Below, piece after piece: positions 7,222 through 15,862 of a DNA stretch of 64,000 bases. The stretch is taken from the NCBI RefSeq assembly GCF_019669985.1, contig NZ_AP019782.1, positions 3,094,001 to 3,158,000 on the forward strand, given 5' to 3'. How positions within the stretch are numbered: position 1 is the first letter of the stretch; each line of letters starts with the position of its first letter. Source of the DNA: Methylogaea oryzae. GTDB taxonomy: Bacteria; Pseudomonadota; Gammaproteobacteria; Methylococcales; Methylococcaceae. The position numbers and the translations under genes were made by a program. The notes under the pieces are model-generated. The model did no database searches and had not been told where the DNA came from. It saw only the letters and a list, made by a program, of their open reading frames with translations.

Positions 7222-7237
7222 TGGCACGGCGGTTGCG
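7222..7237 (+). promoter_or_regulatory. Sigma-54 (-24/-12) promoter of iscA-nifUSV operon
   Basis: TGGCACG-GCGG-TTGCG matches the sigma-54 consensus TGGCACR-N4-TTGCW at all but the last base, with the invariant GG and GC dinucleotides at the right spacing. It would start transcription near 7248, about 33 bases before the iscA ATG. With the NifA site at 7112 this is the clearest regulatory unit of the window and predicts NifA-dependent expression of the downstream nif genes. Confidence 0.88.
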
Positions 7238-7280
7238 TTAGGGGTTAACAAGAACAGTGCCATCCAACCAGGAGACCGTT

Positions 7281-7604
7281 ATGTTGACTCTCACCGACAG
7301 CGCCGTAAAAGCCGTCAGCCGTTTCGTCGCCGGCGCCGCCTCTCCCGTGGAAGGCTTGCGCATCAGCGTCACCGGCGGCGGCTGTTCCGGCTTCCAATAC
7401 GGCATCAAGCTGGAAGCCGCCGCCGCTCCCGAAGACACCGTCATCGACAGCGGCGGCGTCAAGGTCATCGTCGATCCGGCCAGCCTGCCCATGGTGGAAG
7501 GCATGGTGGTGGATTTCGTCGACAGCCTGGAAGGCTCCGGCTTCAAGTTCACCAACCCTAACGCCAAGAACAACTGCTCCTGCGGCAAATCCTTTTCGGC
7601 ATGA
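7281..7604 (+). CDS. iscA(nif): Nif-specific IscA (A-type Fe-S carrier)
   Basis: This 107-residue A-type carrier of the HesB/IscA/SufA family has the three ligand cysteines: Cys35 in TGGGCSGFQY and Cys99/Cys101 in NNCSCGKSF. It accepts Fe-S clusters assembled by NifU/NifS and passes them to target apoproteins. The ATG follows GGAG of CAGGAGACCGTT. It is the first gene after the sigma-54 promoter and precedes nifU, as in Azotobacter. Confidence 0.92.
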   Translation: MLTLTDSAVKAVSRFVAGAASPVEGLRISVTGGGCSGFQYGIKLEAAAAPEDTVIDSGGVKVIVDPASLPMVEGMVVDFVDSLEGSGFKFTNPNAKNNCSCGKSFSA

Positions 7605-7613
7605 GGCGGAATA

Positions 7614-7643
7614 AGCCCCTCTCCCTGCCGGGGTAGAGGGGAG
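7614..7643. repeat. REP-like CCCCTCTCCC palindrome
   Basis: The sequence GCCCCTCTCCC-TGCCGGGGTAGAGGGGAGC between iscA and nifU is a single-stem version of the REP-like element found also near 8636, 13188, 22243, 61239 and 63441. It is placed inside an operon, so it may affect mRNA stability rather than ending transcription. Confidence 0.6.
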
Positions 7644-7693
7644 CAGGCCACCGTTACGGGCCAATGCCAACTTTTCAATTCGAGGGCACAACC

Positions 7694-8623
7694 ATGTGGG
7701 ACTATTCCGAAACCGTCAAAGAGCATTTCTACAACCCACGCAACGCGGGTGCGGTGGCGGAAGCCAACGCCGTGGGCGATGTGGGCTCCATCAGCTGCGG
7801 CGACGCCCTGCGCCTGAGCCTCAAGGTGAACCCGGACACCGACATCATCGAAGACGCCGGCTTCCAGACCTTCGGCTGCGGCTCGGCCATCGCCTCTTCC
7901 TCGGCGCTTACCGAGATCATCAAGGGCAAAACGGTGGACGAAGCGCTCAAGGTCACCAACCAGGACATCGCCGAATACCTGGGCGGGTTGCCGCCGGAAA
8001 AAATGCACTGCTCGGTCATGGGCCGCGAAGCCTTGCAGGCCGCCATCGCCAACTACCGGGGCGAAGAGTGGAAGGACGACCACGAAGAAGGCGCCTTGAT
8101 CTGCAAATGCTTCGCCGTGGACGAAAAACTCATCGAAGACACCATCCGGACCAACAACCTGCGCACTTTGCAGGAAGTGACCAACTACACCAAGGCCGGC
8201 GGCGGCTGCGCCGCTTGCCACGAAGGCATCGAGGAAGTGCTGGCCCGGGTGCTGGCGGAACGGGGCGAAACCTACGACCCGGACGCGGCGCCGATGCTGG
8301 CGCCGGAGCCGGAACCGCTGCCCCTGGCCGCCCAGGCGCCCGGCAAGTTGACCAACTTCCAGCGCATGCGCCGCATCGAGCAGGTGATCGAATCGATCCG
8401 ACCGACCCTGCGCCGCGACGGCGGCGACGTGGAAGTGGTGGAAGTGGACGGCAACACCGTCTACGTCAACATGACCGGCGCCTGCTCCGGCTGCCAGATG
8501 GCGTCCATGACGGTGAGCGGCATCCAACAGCGCCTGATGGAGGATTTGGGCGAATTCATCCGCGTGGTGCCGGCCGGCCAAATGGCCCAAGCCGCCCCGG
8601 CGCACGCTGCAGGCGGCCACTGA
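7694..8623 (+). CDS. nifU: Fe-S cluster scaffold protein NifU
   Basis: This 309-residue protein has the three-domain NifU layout. The N-terminal IscU-like scaffold has Cys35, Cys62 and Cys106. The central BFD-like [2Fe-2S] domain has Cys137, Cys139, Cys172 and Cys175, the same numbering as Azotobacter NifU. The C-terminal NFU domain has CSGC (264-267). It assembles clusters with NifS for nitrogenase. The start chosen is the ATG of [12 protein letters not shown], the usual NifU beginning; an upstream in-frame ATG at 7664 would add 10 residues without family support. Cotranscribed with iscA and nifS. Confidence 0.97.
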   Translation: MWDYSETVKEHFYNPRNAGAVAEANAVGDVGSISCGDALRLSLKVNPDTDIIEDAGFQTFGCGSAIASSSALTEIIKGKTVDEALKVTNQDIAEYLGGLPPEKMHCSVMGREALQAAIANYRGEEWKDDHEEGALICKCFAVDEKLIEDTIRTNNLRTLQEVTNYTKAGGGCAACHEGIEEVLARVLAERGETYDPDAAPMLAPEPEPLPLAAQAPGKLTNFQRMRRIEQVIESIRPTLRRDGGDVEVVEVDGNTVYVNMTGACSGCQMASMTVSGIQQRLMEDLGEFIRVVPAGQMAQAAPAHAAGGH

Positions 8624-8635
8624 GGACATTTCGGC

Positions 8636-8731
8636 TCCTTCTCCCTCAGGGAGAAGGTTGGGATGAGGGGGGCAAAAGCCAAGGCCTTCGGACTATCCCT
8701 CACCCTACCCCTCTCCCTCGGGGAGAGGGAA
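8636..8731. repeat. REP-like bipartite palindrome (~95 bp)
   Basis: Two stems flank a spacer: CCTTCTCCCTCAGGGAGAAGG, then GTTGGGATGAGGGG with a facing CCCTCACCCTACC, then CCTCTCCCTCGGGGAGAGG. The outer parts pair too, so the whole element is one long imperfect palindrome. The same design recurs at 22243-22345 and 61239-61335. It lies between nifU and nifS in the operon. Confidence 0.75.
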
Positions 8732-8790
8732 CCAGAAAAACGCCACTGAAGCAGTCGTTGCCAACCGAACAATTCACAGGAGCGCCAGCC

Positions 8791-9999
8791 ATGGCCGACA
8801 TCTATCTCGACAACAATGCCACCACCGCCTGCGACCTGGCCGTCGTGGACGCCATGCTGCCCTATTTCACCGAGCAGTTCGGCAACCCGTCTTCCATCCA
8901 CCGCTACGCCGACGGCGTGGCCAAGGGCATCGCCAAGGCGCGCCGGCAAATCCAGGCGCTGCTGGGCGCACAGCACGATTCGGAAATCATCTTCACCGCC
9001 TGCGGCACGGAATCGGACAACACCGCCATCCTGTCGGCGCTGAAGTGCTATCCCAACCGCAAGGAAATCATCACCACCACGGTGGAACACCCGGCGGTGC
9101 TGAACCTGTGCAAGCAACTGGAGAAAGAGGACTACACCGTCCACTACCTGAAGGTGGACGGCAAGGGCCGGCTGGATATGGAGGAATACCGGAGCCTGCT
9201 GACCCCCAACGTCGCCATCGTCTCGGTGATGTGGGCCAACAACGAAACCGGCACCCTGTTCCCGGTGGTGGAAATGGCCGAGCTGGCCAACGCCGCCGGC
9301 GTGCAATTCCACACCGACGCGGTACAGGCGGTGGGCAAGGTGGCCATGGACCTCAAAGCCACCAAAATCGACATGCTCAGCCTGTCCGGGCACAAGCTGC
9401 ACGCGCCGAAAGGCATCGGCGTGCTGTACCTCAAGCGCGGCAGCCGCTTCCGGCCCTTGCTGCGCGGCGGCCACCAGGAACGGGGACGCCGCGCCGGCAC
9501 GGAAAACGCCGCCTCCATCGTCGGCCTGGGCGTGGCCTGCGAACAAGCCATGCAGCACATGACCTACGAGAACACCCACGTCAAAGCCCTGCGCGACCGG
9601 CTGGAGGCAGGCATCCTGGCGGCGGTGCCCCACGCTTTCGTCACCGGCGACCCGGACAACCGCCTGCCCAACACCGCCAACATCGCTTTCGAGTACGTGG
9701 AAGGCGAAGCGATCCTTATGCTGCTCAACAAGCAGGGCATCGCGGCATCGTCCGGCTCGGCCTGCACCTCGGGATCGCTGGAGCCGTCCCACGTCATGCG
9801 CGCCATGGACATTCCCTACACGGCGGCGCACGGCACGATCCGTTTTTCGCTGTCGCGCTACAACACCACGGAAGAAATCGACCGGGTGATCGCCGCCGTG
9901 CCGCCGCTGATCGCCCAATTGCGCAAGCTCTCGCCCTACTGGGGCGAAAACGGCCCGGTGGCGGACCCGGAGAAGGCGTTCGCGCCGGTATACGCATGA
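8791..9999 (+). CDS. nifS: Cysteine desulfurase NifS
   Basis: This 402-residue PLP enzyme releases sulfur from cysteine for NifU-directed cluster assembly. The PLP lysine is Lys202 in SGHKLHAPKGIG and the persulfide cysteine is Cys325 in SSGSACTSGSLEPSHV, both at the positions known from Azotobacter NifS. The N-terminal YLDNNATT and the HTDAVQAVGK motif are intact. ATG follows CAGGAGCG. It is separated from nifU by a 167-bp gap filled with a REP-like element. Confidence 0.97.
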   Translation: MADIYLDNNATTACDLAVVDAMLPYFTEQFGNPSSIHRYADGVAKGIAKARRQIQALLGAQHDSEIIFTACGTESDNTAILSALKCYPNRKEIITTTVEHPAVLNLCKQLEKEDYTVHYLKVDGKGRLDMEEYRSLLTPNVAIVSVMWANNETGTLFPVVEMAELANAAGVQFHTDAVQAVGKVAMDLKATKIDMLSLSGHKLHAPKGIGVLYLKRGSRFRPLLRGGHQERGRRAGTENAASIVGLGVACEQAMQHMTYENTHVKALRDRLEAGILAAVPHAFVTGDPDNRLPNTANIAFEYVEGEAILMLLNKQGIAASSGSACTSGSLEPSHVMRAMDIPYTAAHGTIRFSLSRYNTTEEIDRVIAAVPPLIAQLRKLSPYWGENGPVADPEKAFAPVYA

Positions 10000-10070
10000 T
10001 CGATGTAGAGTTGCGCACCGCGCAACGCTACCGCCCACGGTGCGCGATGCGCACCCTACGAGGAAAAGCC

Positions 10071-11282
10071 ATGAATGCCATGCGAACCGTCGTAATCGAC
10101 GACACCACCCTGCGCGACGGCGAGCAGTCCGCCGGGGTGGCTTTTTCCCTGGAGGAAAAGATCGACATCGCCACGCGGCTGGCCAAGCTGGGGGTGCCGG
10201 AGTTGGAGGTGGGCATTCCGGCCATGGGGGCGGAAGAACGGGAAAGCATCCGCATCCTGGCCAGCCTCAAGCTGCCGGCGCGGCTCTTGGTGTGGGCGCG
10301 CATGAAGAGCGAGGACATCCAGCAGTGCGCCGGCCTGGGGGTTCCCATGGCGGACCTTTCCGTGCCGGCATCGGACCAGCAAATCCAGCGCAAGCTGGGC
10401 AAAGATCGCCGCTGGGTGCTGGCCAACATCCGCCGCTGCGTAGCGCAAGCCCGCGACCTGGGCCTGCAAGTGGGGGTGGGGTTCGAAGACGCCTCCCGCG
10501 CCGATCCGGACTTCCTGCTGCAAGCGGCGCAAACCGCCCAGGCGGCCGGTGCGCGGCGCATCCGCTATGCCGACACGGTAGGCATCATGGAGCCCTTCGG
10601 CGTGCACGCCGCCATCAGCCGACTGCGCGACGGGCTGGACGTGGAAATCGAAATGCACGCCCACGACGACTTAGGCCTCGCCACCGCCAACACCCTGGCG
10701 GCGGCCCTGGCCGGCGCGACCCACCTCAACACCACCGTCAACGGCCTGGGCGAACGGGCCGGCAACGCCGCCCTGGAGGAAGTGGTGCTGGGCCTGCGCC
10801 AGCTCTACCGCATCGAAACCGGCGTGGACCTGAAGAAGTTCCCGGCCCTGTCGGCCCTGGTGGAAAACGCTTCCGGCGAACCGCTGGGCTGGCGCAAAAG
10901 CCTGGTGGGCAAGCGAGTCTTCAGCCACGAAGCCGGCATCCACGTGGACGGCCTGCTGAAAGATCCGGCCAATTACCAGGGGGTGGACCCCGCCGCGGTG
11001 GGCCGCCGCCATACCCTGGTACTGGGCAAGCACTCCGGCCGCCAAGGGGTGATCCAGGCTTACGCGCAACTGGGCATCGCCCTGGAAAAGCGCCAGGCCG
11101 ACCGCTTGCTGGCGGAAGTGCGCCAATTCGCGGTGCGCGAGCGCCGCTCGCCCGACGACAGGGAGCTGGCGGACTTGTACCGCACCCTGCCGCAACACTC
11201 GTCCAGCCCAGCCCAAGCCGAGACGGTGCTCGGCGAACGGCCACAGGAGGTTGCTTCACACCGGCTTGCCGTCGCTGCCTGA
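10071..11282 (+). CDS. nifV: Homocitrate synthase NifV
   Basis: This 403-residue enzyme of the alpha-isopropylmalate/homocitrate synthase family condenses acetyl-CoA with 2-oxoglutarate to make the homocitrate ligand of FeMo-co. It shows the TLRDGEQSAGVAF motif (about residues 14-26), the metal-binding HAHDDLGLATANT, GLGERAGNAALEEV, and the HEAGIHVDG region. Start ATG follows GAGGAAAAGCC. The order nifS-nifV-cysE is as in Azotobacter. Confidence 0.95.
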   Translation: MNAMRTVVIDDTTLRDGEQSAGVAFSLEEKIDIATRLAKLGVPELEVGIPAMGAEERESIRILASLKLPARLLVWARMKSEDIQQCAGLGVPMADLSVPASDQQIQRKLGKDRRWVLANIRRCVAQARDLGLQVGVGFEDASRADPDFLLQAAQTAQAAGARRIRYADTVGIMEPFGVHAAISRLRDGLDVEIEMHAHDDLGLATANTLAAALAGATHLNTTVNGLGERAGNAALEEVVLGLRQLYRIETGVDLKKFPALSALVENASGEPLGWRKSLVGKRVFSHEAGIHVDGLLKDPANYQGVDPAAVGRRHTLVLGKHSGRQGVIQAYAQLGIALEKRQADRLLAEVRQFAVRERRSPDDRELADLYRTLPQHSSSPAQAETVLGERPQEVASHRLAVAA

Positions 11283-11329
11283 CCCGATTCCGGCAGCTTT
11301 TACGACCCAAACCCAACAGGGGGTGCACC

Positions 11330-11497
11330 ATGAGCCAACGTAAACCGTCCAAACCGGCCAAAACCGTCAGCGATTCCACCGCCAGCCACAACGGCGCGGG
11401 CCGCCAGGCTCACGGCAAGGCAACGGATTTCGCGCCGTTCTACACCGTGCCGTCCCTGCCCGTTCCCGGCCATACCGCGTGGAGTCTGGCGCCATGA
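11330..11497 (+). CDS. Small basic protein of unknown function between nifV and cysE
   Basis: The frame encodes 55 residues ([17 protein letters not shown] through TAWSLAP), Ser/Lys/Pro/Ala-rich and probably disordered. It has AGGGGGTG before the ATG, and its TGA overlaps the cysE ATG as ATGA, which argues for real translation and coupling to cysE. It has no cysteines or membrane segment, and I do not recognise a family. It could also be a short leader with no protein function. Confidence 0.5.
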   Translation: MSQRKPSKPAKTVSDSTASHNGAGRQAHGKATDFAPFYTVPSLPVPGHTAWSLAP

Positions 11498-12249
11498 ACG
11501 GGCTCGGCGGGCTCGGCGGGCTATGGCGGCAATGGCGGGAAGACGTGGGTTGCGTGTTCGAACGGGACCCGGCCGCCCGAGGCCTGGCGGAAACCCTGCT
11601 CACCTACCCCGGCATCCACGCCCTGCTGTGGCATCGCCTAAGCCATAAGCTGTGGCGGGCGAATTGGCGCTTTGCCGCGCGCTTGCTGGCGTTCGCCGGC
11701 CGCTTTCTCACCCATGTGGACATCCACCCCGGCGCCACCATCGGCCGGCGCTTGTTCATCGACCACGGCGCCGGGGTGGTGATCGGCGAGACGGCGGAAA
11801 TTGGCGACGACGTGACGCTGTACCACGGCGTCACCCTGGGCGGCACCTCCTGGAACAAGGCCAAGCGCCATCCCACCCTGGGCAACAACGTCTTGGTCGG
11901 CGCCGGCGCCAAAATCCTCGGCCCCATCGTGCTGGGGGACAACGTGCGCGTCGGCGCCAATTCGGTGGTGGTCAAGGACGTACCGCCCTGCTGCACGGTG
12001 GTGGGGATTCCCGGCCGGGTGGTGCAGCGCAAGGGCCTGAAGTTGCAGAACCCTTACGGTATCGACCTGGACCACCACGAAATCCCCGATCCGGTGGGCA
12101 AAGCCCTGGCCTGCCTGTTGGAGCGGGTGGACGAGCTGGAACAGCGCCTGGCGGCCCGCGGCCCAGGCCACGATTGCGACGAGTGCGAAGCGGAAAGCGT
12201 GTGCGAGCCGACGCCGCTGTATCCGCGCAAACAGGCGGCGGGGGCTTGA
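11494..12249 (+). CDS. cysE: Serine O-acetyltransferase of the nif cluster
   Basis: This 251-residue left-handed beta-helix acetyltransferase shows the hexapeptide repeat core from about residue 70: [20 protein letters not shown], then [21 protein letters not shown], and [20 protein letters not shown]. It makes O-acetylserine, the cysteine precursor, and so supplies NifS substrate during nitrogenase induction. It ends with a Cys/Glu-rich tail ([12 protein letters not shown]-like, about 222-234) that is unusual for CysE. The start overlaps the upstream small gene by four bases; an ATG at 11479 would add five residues. Confidence 0.93.
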   Translation: MNGLGGLGGLWRQWREDVGCVFERDPAARGLAETLLTYPGIHALLWHRLSHKLWRANWRFAARLLAFAGRFLTHVDIHPGATIGRRLFIDHGAGVVIGETAEIGDDVTLYHGVTLGGTSWNKAKRHPTLGNNVLVGAGAKILGPIVLGDNVRVGANSVVVKDVPPCCTVVGIPGRVVQRKGLKLQNPYGIDLDHHEIPDPVGKALACLLERVDELEQRLAARGPGHDCDECEAESVCEPTPLYPRKQAAGA

Positions 12250-12762
12250 ATGGACCTGCTCGATTTCCAGGGCGAAGCCCTTTATTTCGACGAAGGACTG
12301 GACCCGGCCGTAACCGCCCTGCTGGCGCAGGCCTCCCGGGACTACGGCGACGGCGGCGCGGAACGGCCGCTGCAACAGGCCTACCGCGCCGCGCCGGAAT
12401 CCCTGGCGGTATTGGTGGCGCTGTACCGTTTCTATTACTACCAGCACCGCCTCGACGACGCCTGGCGCATTGCCGAAGCCGCCCTGGCGGTGAGCGGCGC
12501 CCGCCTCGACCTGCCGCGGGATTGGCGCGAGCTGGACCGGGACTATATCGGCCTGGCGGCGCAACGCTCCATGACCCTGCTGCGCTTCCACCTGCTGGCC
12601 CTTAAAGCGTCCGCCTACCTGCGGCTGCGGCTGGGTCAAGGCGACGAAGGGGAAGCCCTGCTGGAAAAACTGGCGCAACTGGACGACCACGACCGCCTCG
12701 GCGCCGGCGCCCTGCTGCAAGTGATACGGCAGTCGCGGGGACTGACCGTCGTCGAAACGTAA
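12250..12762 (+). CDS. TPR-like protein of the nif cluster (copy 2)
   Basis: This 170-residue helical protein starts directly after the cysE stop (TGAATG). It shares length and layout with the protein at 2378: an N-terminal helix with DPAVTALLAQASRDYGDG, the ESLAVLVALYRFYYYQ pair, LLRFHLLALKASAYLRLRLG, and the LDDHDRLGAGALLQVIRQS end. It lies between cysE and nifW, where Azotobacter has none. Paralogy with copy 1 suggests duplication and separate placement in both nif blocks. Function is unknown. Confidence 0.75.
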   Translation: MDLLDFQGEALYFDEGLDPAVTALLAQASRDYGDGGAERPLQQAYRAAPESLAVLVALYRFYYYQHRLDDAWRIAEAALAVSGARLDLPRDWRELDRDYIGLAAQRSMTLLRFHLLALKASAYLRLRLGQGDEGEALLEKLAQLDDHDRLGAGALLQVIRQSRGLTVVET

Positions 12763-12772
12763 CCCCAGGCAC

Positions 12773-12801
12773 ATCGTTCCCACGCTCTGCGTGGGAACGA
12801 T
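12773..12801. repeat. Perfect 13-bp inverted repeat with 3-nt loop
   Basis: ATCGTTCCCACGC-TCT-GCGTGGGAACGAT is a perfect palindrome in the spacer before nifW. No T-run follows on either strand, so it is more likely a dispersed repeat element or an mRNA processing hairpin than a rho-independent terminator. Confidence 0.7.
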
Positions 12802-12825
12802 AAACCCCAATCATGAGGTAACGAC

Positions 12826-13167
12826 ATGAGTTTGCAAGACGATCTGGAAGAATTGGAATCCGCCGAGGATTTTCTCAACTACTTCGAGCTGCCCTACGAC
12901 CCGGCCGTGGTGCACGTCAACCGGCTGCATATCCTGCAACGCTTCCACGACTACCTGGCAAAAGGCCAAACCGCCATGCCGGAAGAGGAAGACGCCAGCC
13001 GCGAAGTGCACAAAACCCTGCTGCAAAGGGCTTACCAGGACTTCGTGGAGTCGAACGCGCTGACCGAAAAAGTGTTCAAGGTGTTCCACATGCACGAACC
13101 GCAGACCACCTTCGTGCCTTTGGAGGGGCTAGGGATCGGAGGCCAGGGCGCGAAGATCGACGCCTAA
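12826..13167 (+). CDS. nifW: Nitrogenase-stabilizing/protective protein NifW
   Basis: This 113-residue protein matches NifW: DLEELESAEDFLNYFELPYD at the N-terminus, then VVHVNRLHILQRFHDYL and the C-terminal VFKVFHMHEPQTTFVPLEGL. NifW binds the MoFe protein during maturation and protects it from oxygen. GAGG before the ATG serves as ribosome site. It is followed by nifZ and nifM, as in Azotobacter. Confidence 0.94.
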   Translation: MSLQDDLEELESAEDFLNYFELPYDPAVVHVNRLHILQRFHDYLAKGQTAMPEEEDASREVHKTLLQRAYQDFVESNALTEKVFKVFHMHEPQTTFVPLEGLGIGGQGAKIDA

Positions 13168-13187
13168 CCCAACAACGCAAAAGCTCC

Positions 13188-13214
13188 GGCTTCCTCTCCA
13201 ACGGGAGAGGGAGC
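13188..13214. repeat. Short REP-like CTCTCC/GGGAGAGG hairpin
   Basis: TTCCTCTCCAACGGGAGAGGGAG in the nifW-nifZ spacer is a degenerate single-stem copy of the REP-like family seen near 8636 and 22243. Confidence 0.5.
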
Positions 13215-13249
13215 CTAAGTTAAACATTGCCCCCAACCCCAGGCCCCTT

Positions 13250-13711
13250 ATGAAACCTCAATACGATTACGGCGCAGAAGTTCGCGTGATCCGCAATGTG
13301 CGCAACGACGGCACCTATCCCGGCCTGGATGTGGGTGCGCCGCTGGTGAAGCGCGGCAGCATCGGCCACGTGGTCAATGTGGGCACTTTCCTACAGGACC
13401 AGATCATCTATTCGGTGCACTTCCTCGACATCGACAAAATCGTCGGCTGTCGGGAGGAAGAGCTGATCCCCGGCGATGCCCCTTGGGTTCCCAGCCGGTT
13501 CGAATTTCGCGACAAGGTGCAAAGCCGCGTCAAACTGGCGATCAAGGGCAAAGTGCTGGTGGATGTCGGGACGGTGGGCGAGATCATCAAGGTGCTGCGC
13601 GGCGAGCCGGGGGACGTGCAATACCACGTCATGTTCCCCGCCAAGGTGCTGCAAGTCCCGGAGTCCGCCCTGGCGCCCCATCGAGTCGAGGACAGCAGCC
13701 ATGCAGCCTGA
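13250..13711 (+). CDS. nifZ: Nitrogenase maturation protein NifZ
   Basis: This 153-residue protein has two SH3-like NifZ units: YGAEVRVIRNVRNDGTYPGL, then GTFLQDQIIYSVHFLDIDK and VGCREEELIPGDAPWVPSRF, followed by a second unit (VLVDVGTVGEIIKVLRGEPG, then YHVMFPAKVLQVPESAL). NifZ acts with NifW as a chaperone in assembly of the second P-cluster of the MoFe protein. Its end overlaps nifM by 11 bp, so the two are coupled. Confidence 0.95.
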   Translation: MKPQYDYGAEVRVIRNVRNDGTYPGLDVGAPLVKRGSIGHVVNVGTFLQDQIIYSVHFLDIDKIVGCREEELIPGDAPWVPSRFEFRDKVQSRVKLAIKGKVLVDVGTVGEIIKVLRGEPGDVQYHVMFPAKVLQVPESALAPHRVEDSSHAA

Positions 13712-14576
13712 CACCATCGGCCCGGAACTGCCTTACATCTTGCTGCGGGCCTCCCAGGCGCTGTTCGGCAAAGCGCCCGATGCCTTGGACGACACCCAGC
13801 GCAACCAGGCCTTGGAACAGGCTCGCCGCGAGCAGCAATTGGAAAATCGCGTGTTGCGCGCTCCGGAAGCCGCTGCGGTGATGGTGCCGGACGAACAACT
13901 GGACCGGGCGCTGGCGGAAATCCGCGAGCGCTACGACAGCCAAGACGGCTTTGCCGAGGACCTGGCGCGCAACGGTTTGGACAGCGACGGCTTGCGCCTG
14001 GCGCTGTACCGCCAGTGCAAAGTGGACAGCGTGCTGGAAAAAATCGCCGCCGACGCACCCACCGCCTCGGAGGTGGACATCAGCATCTTCTACCACGCCC
14101 ACCTGCCCCGCTTTCAGGTGGGCGAAACGCGGGAAGCGTTCCATATCCTGGTCACTATCGACGACACAGCGGGCATGCTTGCCGAAAACGCCCGTCCCGC
14201 CGCCTTGGCGCGCATCCAGGCCATCGCCCTGCAACTGGCGAAAAAGCCCCACCGCTTCGCCGAACTGGCCCAGCGCCACTCCGAGTGCCCCACCGCGCTG
14301 CAAGGGGGACGGGTCGGCCCGGTGACCCGCGGACAGTTGTACCAAGCCCTGGATGAAGTGCTGTTCGAGCTCAAGGAAAACGAAATCGGCGGGCCGGTGG
14401 AATCCCCCATGGGTTTCCATCTGGTCCGGTGCGGCGCGATACGCCGCGCCCAAACCGTATCCCTGCGCGACGCCACGCCGGGCATCCGCCGCCACCTCAA
14501 CCAGCGTTTCAAGGAGAGCCGGCAAAAGCAATGGCTCGCCAGCCTACCCGATCCGCAACCGGAGACCGCGCCATGA
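13701..14576 (+). CDS. nifM: Nitrogenase Fe protein maturation factor NifM (parvulin-type PPIase)
   Basis: This 291-residue protein has an N-terminal helical NifM domain (residues 1-130) and a C-terminal parvulin-like peptidyl-prolyl isomerase domain (FHILVTIDDTAGML, then FAELAQRHSECPTALQGGRV and GGPVESPMGFHLVRCG). NifM is needed to make active NifH. The start overlaps nifZ and the stop overlaps clpX (ATGA). Order nifW-nifZ-nifM-clpX is diagnostic of the Azotobacter-type cluster. Confidence 0.94.
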   Translation: MQPDTIGPELPYILLRASQALFGKAPDALDDTQRNQALEQARREQQLENRVLRAPEAAAVMVPDEQLDRALAEIRERYDSQDGFAEDLARNGLDSDGLRLALYRQCKVDSVLEKIAADAPTASEVDISIFYHAHLPRFQVGETREAFHILVTIDDTAGMLAENARPAALARIQAIALQLAKKPHRFAELAQRHSECPTALQGGRVGPVTRGQLYQALDEVLFELKENEIGGPVESPMGFHLVRCGAIRRAQTVSLRDATPGIRRHLNQRFKESRQKQWLASLPDPQPETAP

Positions 14577-15862
14577 GCAACGGCAACCCCCACTGTTCCT
14601 TCTGCGGCGTCGACCAATCGGCCAACAAACCCCTTATCGCCGGCGCCGAAGGCTATATCTGCGAAGCCTGCGTGTTGCTGGCCAACCAGGTGGTCACCAA
14701 CTGGGGCCGCAAACGGGCGCTGAACGAGCTGCACGGTCCCCTGCCGAAACCGGCGGAAATCAAGGAACGGCTGGACGCCTACGCCATCGGCCAAGGCTTG
14801 GCCAAAGAAATCCTCGCCGTGGCGGTGTACAACCACTATAAGCGCCTCAAGCACGATTCGGGCGACACCGCCTTCGGCCCCCTGCGCGGCGAAGTGGAGC
14901 TGGGCAAGTCCAACATCCTCCTGATCGGCCCCACCGGCACCGGCAAAACCCTGCTGGCCTCCACCCTGGCGAAAATCGTCGGCGTGCCCTTCGTGGTGGC
15001 CGACGCCACCACCCTGACCCAGGCCGGTTACGTGGGCGACGACGTGGAGAACATCCTCGTGCGCCTGTTGGAAGTGGCGGACGGCAACGTCGGCCGCGCC
15101 GAATGGGGCATCGTCTACATCGACGAAATCGACAAGCTGGCGCGCAGCCCGGAACTGCAAACCCTGGCCCGCGACATTTCCGGCGAAGGCGTGCAACAGG
15201 CCCTGTTGCGGCTGGTGGAGGGCGCCCAGGTAAAAATCTCGCCGAAAAGCCGCAAGCGCGAAAGCGGCTCCGGCGGCGGCGACGACGTGGTGCTGGACAC
15301 CCGCAACATCCTGTTCATCGCCGGCGGCGCCTTTCCCGGATTGGAAAAACACGTGCAGAAACGCCTGACGCCCGGCCGCGCCGGCATCGGCTTCCACGCC
15401 GCGCCCCAGGCCGAGACGGACAAAGCCGATGTGGAAACCCTGCTGCGGGAAATCGAGCCGGAGGACCTGCGCCGCTTCGGCCTGATCCCGGAATTCATCG
15501 GCCGCTTCCCCATCATTGCGCCGCTGGAACCCCTGGACGAAGCCGCCCTGGTCAGCATCCTCACCGAACCGCGCAACGCCTTGACCAAGCAGTACCAGGT
15601 GTTGTTCGGCTACGAAAACGTCGAACTGGAATTCACCGAAGACGCCCTGAAGCGCATCGCCGCCAAGGCCATGGAGCGGGAAACCGGCGCCCGCGGCCTG
15701 CGCGGCATACTGGAGCAGGTGTTGTTGAGAACCATGTTCGACCTGCCCTCCCACGACGACGTGACGCGCTGCATCGTGCACGCCGACGCCATCGACGGCG
15801 CCGCGCCGGTAACGCTGGAGCGCCGCGCCGCGCCGCAACGCGCCAGGAACGGCGAAGCCTAA
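14573..15862 (+). CDS. clpX: Nif-cluster ClpX, ATPase subunit of the ClpXP protease
   Basis: This 429-residue AAA+ unfoldase has an N-terminal zinc-binding domain (CSFCG at residues 8-12 and CEAC near 32-35). The Walker A motif is GPTGTGKT (about 121-128), the Walker B is IVYIDEIDK, and sensor regions EFIGRFPIIAPLEPLDE and ETGARGLRGILE are intact. Azotobacter also encodes a second ClpX in its nif cluster, where it is linked to turnover of NifB and NifEN. It is the last gene of the nif run, coupled to nifM by ATGA. Confidence 0.93.
   Translation: MSNGNPHCSFCGVDQSANKPLIAGAEGYICEACVLLANQVVTNWGRKRALNELHGPLPKPAEIKERLDAYAIGQGLAKEILAVAVYNHYKRLKHDSGDTAFGPLRGEVELGKSNILLIGPTGTGKTLLASTLAKIVGVPFVVADATTLTQAGYVGDDVENILVRLLEVADGNVGRAEWGIVYIDEIDKLARSPELQTLARDISGEGVQQALLRLVEGAQVKISPKSRKRESGSGGGDDVVLDTRNILFIAGGAFPGLEKHVQKRLTPGRAGIGFHAAPQAETDKADVETLLREIEPEDLRRFGLIPEFIGRFPIIAPLEPLDEAALVSILTEPRNALTKQYQVLFGYENVELEFTEDALKRIAAKAMERETGARGLRGILEQVLLRTMFDLPSHDDVTRCIVHADAIDGAAPVTLERRAAPQRARNGEA

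Noticed and set aside
8461-10038. Antisense frame across nifS
   Set aside because: Opposite to an intact nifS with all catalytic residues; composition typical of GC-rich shadow frames.
12773-12801. Rho-independent terminator before nifW
   Set aside because: The palindrome is perfect but is not followed by a T-run on either strand, and nifW likely needs read-through.
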